64,000 nucleotides of DNA. Origin: Pomphorhynchus laevis (Eukaryota > Acanthocephala > Palaeacanthocephala > Echinorhynchida > Pomphorhynchidae). A program made the translations under genes and the position numbers. The notes under the pieces are model-generated. The model made no database searches, had not been told where the DNA came from, and was given only the letters and a program-made list of their open reading frames with translations. Below are positions 59,801 through 64,000 of the stretch, in pieces. Positions within the stretch are counted from its first letter, which is position 1. Each line of letters begins with the position of its first letter. The stretch is from assembly GCA_012934845.2 (NCBI GenBank), contig WNNJ02000551.1:1-64000 (forward strand). The letters are read 5' to 3'.

Positions 59801-62800
59801 GAAGGAATGACGCCTTTACATCATGCAATCAGTTTAAATTACAACGATGTTGCTTTACTTTTAATGAACGCAAATGCAAAAATTGATCTGAGACAGGATG
59901 GTGAATCCGGAAACACTGCTCTACATTATGCCGCTCAGGTCAACAATATAAATGCAATTGTATGTTTGATAGAGAAAGGAGCTACGATTGATTCCCTAAA
60001 TTTTAGAGTAAGTATGTTGACGTTGCTTGTTGTATATTCAATTCAAATATTTTAAGGCAAAAATAATACATTTTGCTACTAATACCTTCCATTCACACAC
60101 GTTTTATTTGTCCGAATATAAATGACCCTACTTTTAATTAATTTTGATTTATCAAAGTTTAATATAATAAAACTTTAATTCAATAAGCGAACATATTTAT
60201 CCAGGTAGTTTTATTCTTAATAAAACTAATATTGATTGCAAAGAAGGTATATATCTAGATATAAACATTAAATTAACATCAATCAAAATTAATTTTAATT
60301 TATATCGTAAAGATAACATATTTAAATTTACAAGAAACATTTTTGAACGAACATTTATGCATACCATATAATATAAAATATAATACATTAAATAATGAAA
60401 TTTTCAAATTGGTATAAAAAGGTATATATCTAGATATAAACATTAAATTAACATCAATCTAAATTACTTTTAATTTATATCGTAATGACATTTAAATTTA
60501 CAAGAAACATTTTTGCACGAACAATCGTGCATACCGTATAATATAAAATATAATACATTAAATAATGAAATACAAATTGGTATAAAAAGGTATACATCTA
60601 GATATAAACATTAAATTAACATCAATTAAAACAACTTTTAATTTATATCGTAAGGACGATATATATTTACAAGAAACATTTTTTCATGAGCATTCATGTA
60701 TACCATTTAATATAAAATATAATACATTAAATAATGAAATTTTAATAATTGAGATAATATGTAATGATATTGGCTTTCAAAATCATTTAAATAATTTAAT
60801 AGATGCATATTTTAAACTCAGTTACTATAAAAATATCATCAAACGTAAAATAATAAAATATGTTAATTAACACAATATTATTAAAAATAAATTTAAAATT
60901 AGGAGAAAAATTCTATGAATGAATAATAAATAATATACTTTGTATTAGAATAAGGTACACTAGATAATGAAACTTTATCCGAGAAATACGTTTTTCTCAT
61001 TTATTTGACACCTTACTATGTTGTGTTGAAGAATAGGGCAGATACCTGATAAACTAGCAGTTTCGATTGATGACCTCTTATTTTTATTCTGATACATTGT
61101 CTGTTATTTACTAATCAATTTATAAAATTGGGAGTTCGCTCAGGTTGAGCGAACTCCCAATACTGTTCGAGGATAGTTGATATAGTAAAGATTTGATCAG
61201 TAGTTTCACGACCTGGACGAAATCTTCATTGTTCCTCTTTCATCTCCCATTCAACTATAAAACGTATCCTTAATTCAAGAATTCTATCAAATAATTTACC
61301 AGGTTGGCTAAAAAGAGTGATGACCAGAAAATTAGAACACACTCTTCGGTCATATTTCTTAAAGATCGGTACTGCTACTCCAGTTCGCCACTTACTAGAA
61401 ACCTGTCCTGACTTCAATGTAACGTTGAAGATTCGTTTAGGCCACTTTTTAAATTTCAATTTTTTTAAATTTGATATTAATCATAAAATCTTATATAATT
61501 ATTTATTATTTAAAACTATTTATTTAATTATTTATTACAAATATTTGAAACTTTTATTTATTTAATATTCGTATATTAATTTGGTGGTGAATTTTTGGAG
61601 ATAGGCGTATGTATATCGATATGTATGTCGCAGTTTAGTAATATTGTATCCCTATTTTGTTACTCAGAAATAATTATCTTTTAATATATATTTTTGTATA
61701 TAGGCAAAATTCAACTTGCATTTGAAAATTGAATTTAGTGTTTGTAAAGCGTGTGTTTGTACAAACCTGCGACATAAATTGTTATATTTAGCGTCAGACA
61801 CCTATGTATCTTGCTACAGTGGAAGGAAACAATGAAGCTGCGAGTACTCTTTTATCTCACGGGGCCAGTCCGAACATCACGGACTCATCAGGTCGAGATA
61901 TGCTAACTGTCGCCATGCTTAAAAGAAATGAACCACTTGTGACGATGTTTCGGAGAGTATTAATAGCCTGTAAGTATACAAACACAATCTATAAAATTTG
62001 CTTGCATTTGAGTTGCATAATTAATTATCCTATTCAAATAAATTGCTCAATTTTATTGTATTTTTGATTGTAAGATGAATTGTATAATTGTTTTATTGAT
62101 CATCTTAATGTTATTTTATTTATATTTAATGAAAATATTTAAATTACGAAAGAAACATTTTTTATTTAATAAGAACTAAATTAGTTAAATTAATATAATA
62201 ATTTAATCAATTTAATTATTAAGTTGATTGATTATTTATTAAATAATGCATAAATAATTAATTTAAGAATAAATTAAATTATCAATATAAGAATCGATAT
62301 TTATAGATTTTCTCAATATAAATTAACTGGTATCGGGTAATTTGCCATTACCAAATATGAAGTTATAAAGTAATTTAACTTTTAAAATTAGAATTGACAT
62401 GATGTAATTAAACCTTTTTATTACACCCAGTCAGTATTAATAATTAATCATAAAAATGTGGTTAATGTTAATTTATTGAGATTGTTAATTAAAAATGTGT
62501 CATTTACGTAGTGACTTTTATACTCTTTTATTAAAGTAAATAGTTAAGAAATGTATTTCTAAATTATGTGATTGCACCGATTTGGTAATTTCAATAAATA
62601 TGTGATTGCATCGATTAGGTAATTATATATATTAAAAAGGTGTGTTTATTTTATCACCAAATTTATTTATATATAATATACTTATATATAAATATATTAT
62701 ATATGTTAAAAAAGAAATGTTAATGATAACACAAAAGTAATTTCTCATTGCTGCATGTTGAGTCAGCATAAATTATTTTTTTATAAATACAATTTGACTT

Positions 62801-63937
62801 TAGATCGTAGCCTTTTTAACTGTATAGAGTTAACTTAAGATTAAACATCCATCGTTTATATTTTTATTTATATTTTAATTAATAAATGTTCATCAAAAGT
62901 TTAAAATTATATGGTACGTTTTTTACATTAATGTATATAATATATCCAACTAAATATCTCATTTAATATATTGCTTGGAACAAAATCATAACTTTACATA
63001 ATATATACTTATCTAACAATATGCGTTCTTTCGTGTAGGTCAAGTCGCCGGTCAAAACAAACCGGACGTTATTCGTGCATATGAAAAATCTAAGCGAAAA
63101 AGAACAAAGGTACAACGACAAACAGCACGGGAAATTAAATCCACTTCTACTAGCAAAGGTGGATTGCACGATGAAAATAAATCTGATCATTTGAAATTGA
63201 AGCAACACATTAATCAGACAATGTCCATGCAATCAAACGGGTTATATTATCACGATAACGGTGGCAATGCAAATTCATGCAACGGCACAAGTGACATTCC
63301 TATTTTAACACCCATAGGTAGTTGCGTTTCTGATACATTTGTAAATCATTCAATGATGGCAAGCGGTCCAGAATATTTCGATTCTTGTGTTCATCCTGAT
63401 TACAAACGAGTTAAGTTTGACAATTGTATAAAAAGTGGAATAAGGACAGTGCACGACAAAAGTTCCAATCTTGCCACAAATTTAGTTTACCATCAAATGA
63501 TGCCTCCAGATTTGCGAAGTACATTTCAGTGCCAAGAAAGTTACCGCCGTAATCCACTAATGTGCTATAATCAATATATCCCCGTTAATGCACATCATTG
63601 CCACCACCAATGCAGAAGTATAAATTATTCCGTGTTGAAGGACCGATCATTCGCTTTTGGTGGACCCGGGTGTTGTGCACCACTAAGTCAACACCATAAC
63701 CATCTTTGCAATAGCTATACTACGGTAAATCACATGAGTCAATTTTGTGTTAACACACCATGCGGGCACATTGCAGAAACGAACATTGTTCAACACAACA
63801 GTCCTGAAGTCGTCGATCCCTACCTGTTTCAGGTAAACTGTCAAGCAAATGATGAAAACCTTCAAGATATTTTGCCATCTCAAAATTCATATCCGGGTTA
63901 CGATTTATACCAAAGTGCCACCGATGCATTGTACTGA
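47721..63937 (+). CDS. Notch: Notch-type receptor, reduced (12 exons, 1390 residues)
   Basis: Coding exons: 47721-47890, 47935-48065, 49573-50034, 55115-55471, 55526-55882, 56048-56093, 56145-56478, 56779-56815, 57807-58387, 59387-60007, 61792-61969 and 63039-63937. All introns are GT-AG and the joined frame is open for 1390 codons. Order: short hydrophobic N-terminus, 12 EGF repeats (~30-500), one LNR (~505-535, CNNEACKFDGGDC), NOD/NODP-like region (~540-660), membrane span (~714-737, followed by RGRK), six ankyrin repeats (~893-1090), basic KSKRKRTK (~1108) and a Cys/His-rich tail. Notch is a cell-surface receptor whose intracellular part is cut free and goes to the nucleus with CSL. Typical Notch has 36 EGFs and three LNRs; this one is about half length. 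Repeat order and the NODP cysteines make the identity firm; the exon 7/8/9 joins and the true first exon are inference. Confidence 0.9.
47935..48065 (+). CDS. Notch: Notch exon 2: end of EGF 1 and most of EGF 2
   Basis: It joins in frame to give CSCSPAYAGQRC, then EGF 2 (CFDDVCANNGTC...CQCPEG). The donor after CPEG is phase 1 in a Gly codon. Confidence 0.85.
48066..49572 (+). other. Notch intron 2
   Basis: 1507 nt. It contains a less AT-rich stretch at 48120-48420 with a 60-codon plus frame of unknown identity, a perfect 20-bp inverted repeat at 48770-48813, and a related repeat at ~49230-49420 with only one arm. Confidence 0.8.
48770..48813. repeat. Perfect 20-bp inverted repeat with GCAA loop
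   Basis: TAACCGTGCATTCTTCCATT is followed by GCAA and its exact complement. The surrounding ~110 bp recur at ~49280-49365, where the second arm is missing. It looks like a fold-back made from a dispersed intronic repeat. Confidence 0.85.
49573..50034 (+). CDS. Notch: Notch exon 3: EGF 2 end through EGF 6
   Basis: 462 nt, phase 1 at both ends. It holds EGF 3 (CTDEVCNGARC, one residue spacing shorter than usual), EGF 4 (CVDQPCKHGGTC), EGF 5, which is of the calcium-binding type (DIDECKLSYPCGQGQC), and most of EGF 6 (DECDQLKCENDGYC). Confidence 0.9.
50461..50541 (-). repeat. tRNA-like sequence (SINE head or LINE 3' end)
   Basis: The minus strand reads like a degenerate tRNA: GTGACTCAGTAGTAGAGC corresponds to box A and the D arm, and GGGGCTCAGATCCC to box B and the T arm. 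No clean acceptor stem or anticodon arm forms, so it is not a working tRNA. It lies directly 3' of LINE-D in element sense. Confidence 0.6.
50560..53590 (-). mobile_element. LINE-D, Jockey/I-like, in Notch intron 3
   Basis: Minus strand: a zinc-knuckle ORF1 end at 53581-53060 (CSNCGESHPAWSRC); EEP endonuclease at 52910-52380 (LNILQWNSGG, ISIANIYLRPG); linker at 52465-51983; RT at 51711-51013 (AVFLDFSAAFDRIS) and 51127-50756 (YLAVYADDTTVLFSG). Distinct from LINE-A and LINE-B by its ORF1 knuckle and YADDT motif. It is 5'-truncated in ORF1 and has several frame breaks. Antisense to Notch, it is removed with the intron. Confidence 0.8.
53634..53690. repeat. 15-bp tandem repeat, about 3.7 units
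   Basis: ACTGTACCGTACTAT repeats with single-base variants just 5' of LINE-D in element sense. The unit itself contains short palindromes (GTAC). Confidence 0.8.
53691..55114. other. Distal part of Notch intron 3
   Basis: AT-rich DNA; only the duplicated ~50-bp word at ~54359 and ~54714 and the acceptor are noteworthy. Confidence 0.5.
55115..55471 (+). CDS. Notch: Notch exon 4: EGF 6 end through EGF 9
   Basis: 357 nt, phase 1 at both ends: end of EGF 6 (FSGDVC), EGF 7 (CTSCENNGTC), EGF 8 (CELGQLKCQHGGQC) and EGF 9 up to GYTG. Spliced to exon 5 across a 54-nt intron. Confidence 0.9.
55472..55525 (+). other. Notch intron 4: 54 nt, in frame, no stop
   Basis: GTAGAT...TTTCAAG. It is a multiple of three without a stop. 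Read through it would add RLLVILFYMLIILIIFQG, 18 strongly hydrophobic residues, inside EGF 9. Splicing restores the C5-C6 spacing GYTGENC, so it is an intron. Confidence 0.85.
55526..55882 (+). CDS. Notch: Notch exon 5: EGF 9 end through EGF 12
   Basis: Also 357 nt, phase 1 at both ends. EGF 10 (CHMLNPCEGPNSEC), EGF 11 (DINECVLNGSNPCGHGSC) and EGF 12 (DIDECLNDDQHNLCKNGGQC); the last two carry the calcium-binding D-I/N-E-C consensus. Confidence 0.9.
56048..56093 (+). CDS. Notch: Notch exon 6: EGF 12 end
   Basis: 46-nt micro-exon coding FTGDNCQLLSMQEC plus two bases. It links the last EGF to the LNR. Confidence 0.8.
56145..56478 (+). CDS. Notch: Notch exon 7: single LNR and NOD start
   Basis: LNR: LYCEQHQLDGKCDLKCNNEACKFDGGDC fragment with the DGGDC end typical of Lin-12/Notch repeats; the string spans ~28 residues. 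It is followed by the NOD-like LVCLVTVDIP and ARTQLLQYTSKLLNTDVYYLD. Donor GTATAA at 56479 is chosen because it keeps the frame open; GTACGT at 56475 is a stronger consensus but leads to a stop in exon 8. Confidence 0.75.
56779..56815 (+). CDS. Notch: Notch exon 8: NOD/NODP micro-exon
   Basis: 37 nt, EAWQVWSVFTAI plus one base, with a strong donor GTGAGT. In the alternative frame from the upstream donor its last codon is TAG. Confidence 0.6.
57807..58387 (+). CDS. Notch: Notch exon 9: NODP, membrane span, juxtamembrane tail
   Basis: VTFPKCNPS...ICFNSTDQITRFV aligns with the NODP cysteine pair (EIDNRQC...QCFQSATDVAAFL in human). The span IAIVIIIIIISLLIIVAF is followed by the stop-transfer NIRGRKL. 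The acceptor chosen is TATCAG at 57806, which restores frame with exon 8. No Trp-x-Pro RAM motif follows the membrane. Confidence 0.8.
59387..60007 (+). CDS. Notch: Notch exon 10: ankyrin repeats 1-4
   Basis: Joined in phase 0. Ankyrin signatures are GETILHLSIRFNQIDVLKYF, GRTVLHSACLR, GMTPLHHAISLNYNDVALLL and GNTALHYAAQVNNINAIVCL. The last closely resembles ALHWAAAVNNVDAAVVLL of human NOTCH1. Confidence 0.9.
60180..60870 (+). mobile_element. Penelope-like RT remnant with a three-fold tandem segment
   Basis: The translation includes NKTNIDCKEGIYLDINIKLT and FNLYRKDNIFKF, then later IIEIICNDIGFQNHLNNLIDA, words typical of the RT C-terminus of Penelope-like elements. A ~170-bp segment starting GGTATATATCTAGATATAAAC repeats at 60246, 60421 and 60589. 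The remnant is broken and old. Confidence 0.7.
61127..61161. repeat. Perfect 16-bp inverted repeat, 3-nt loop
   Basis: ATTGGGAGTTCGCTCA is followed by GGT and its exact complement, adjacent to the RTE-like fragment. It is far more GC-rich than the intron around it. Confidence 0.85.
61162..61460 (-). mobile_element. RTE-like RT fingers fragment
   Basis: The minus frame reads VSSKWRTGVAVPIFKKYDRRVCSNF..., KLFDRILELR, then EEQ-RFRPGRETTDQIFTIS. This is the RTE-clade pattern (W..G..VPIFKKGDR..C.NYR...GFR.GRST.D.IF). One stop interrupts it, and only ~100 codons remain. Confidence 0.7.
61792..61969 (+). CDS. Notch: Notch exon 11: last ankyrin repeats
   Basis: RQTPMYLATVEGNNEAASTLL and SHGASPNITDSSGRDMLTVAM continue the ankyrin stack and match the TPLFLAAREGSYETAKVLL repeat of human NOTCH1 by position. 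The exon ends in phase 1 at a GTAAGT donor. Confidence 0.9.
61970..63038 (+). other. Notch intron 11
   Basis: 1069 nt of AT-rich DNA; no repeat or ORF recognised. The acceptor is TTTCGTGTAG. Confidence 0.75.
63039..63937 (+). CDS. Notch: Notch exon 12: intracellular tail
   Basis: 299 residues plus a TGA. The basic cluster EKSKRKRTK is a candidate nuclear localisation signal. The rest is rich in Asn, Ser, His and Cys (for example HHCHHQC and GGPGCCAPLSQHHNH), with no clear Gln-rich transactivation stretch or classical PEST run. The 3' UTR is cut by the window end, and no AATAAA is seen in the last 63 bases. Confidence 0.8.
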
Positions 63938-64000
63938 GCAGTCAATTGTTTACAAAAACAAACCGAATTGTTTTTATATTTTGTACATATTTTCTTCTTG

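Larger units (their letters stand above)
60008..61791 (+). other. Notch intron 10 with retroelement remnants
   Basis: 1784 nt containing a Penelope-like remnant with a triplicated segment (60180-60870), a perfect 16-bp inverted repeat (61127-61161) and an antisense RTE-like RT fragment (61162-61460). Confidence 0.8.

Overview
The window is nuclear DNA of an AT-rich invertebrate animal. The evidence is a spliced Notch-family receptor gene with GT-AG introns, many LINE retrotransposons, Penelope-like remnants, one short Ty3/gypsy-type LTR element and a satellite array. I cannot name the phylum from sequence alone. Introns as short as 44-54 nt beside a 5 kb transposon-filled one, and a very reduced Notch, point to a divergent, simplified lineage.

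Left part (1-34 kb): a graveyard of nested retroelements. Two LINE groups dominate. LINE-A is L2/CR1-like, with a conserved 3' stem-loop GCGTGC/GCACGC. LINE-B is CR1/Jockey-like, with an FADD/YADD reverse transcriptase and an (AAT)n tail. Both encode an ORF1 with a C-terminal RRM-like region, and several copies keep a PHD-like Cys cluster. One LINE-B copy (4506-8257) has an uninterrupted 991-codon ORF2. It sits inside a fold-back element with 69-bp inverted ends, which itself interrupts an older LINE-B. A full-length LINE-A (about 23.68-28.02 kb) splits another LINE-B. At 17.3-18.2 kb lies an almost perfect 14-bp minisatellite, and at 18.27-22.12 kb an LTR element with 70-bp LTRs and a CCGGG target duplication.

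Middle (34.1-47.7 kb): about 15 tandem copies of a 260-bp AT-rich satellite, each with an 8-bp inverted repeat, then a decayed LINE-A fragment. After that comes about 8 kb of AT-rich DNA without a recognisable gene. It contains one 252-bp insertion with 17-bp direct repeats and scattered Penelope-like remnants.

Right part (47.7-63.94 kb): a Notch gene on the + strand in 12 inferred coding exons. Splicing at the sites listed gives an open frame of 1390 codons: a possible signal peptide, 12 EGF repeats, a single LNR, a NOD/NODP-like region, one membrane span, about six ankyrin repeats, a basic patch and a Cys/His-rich tail. Fly and human Notch have 36 EGFs, three LNRs and about 2500-2700 residues. 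The third intron holds an antisense LINE. Intron 10 holds a Penelope-like remnant with a triplicated segment and an RTE-like fragment. The host gene content of the window appears to be this one receptor; nearly everything else is repeat-derived.
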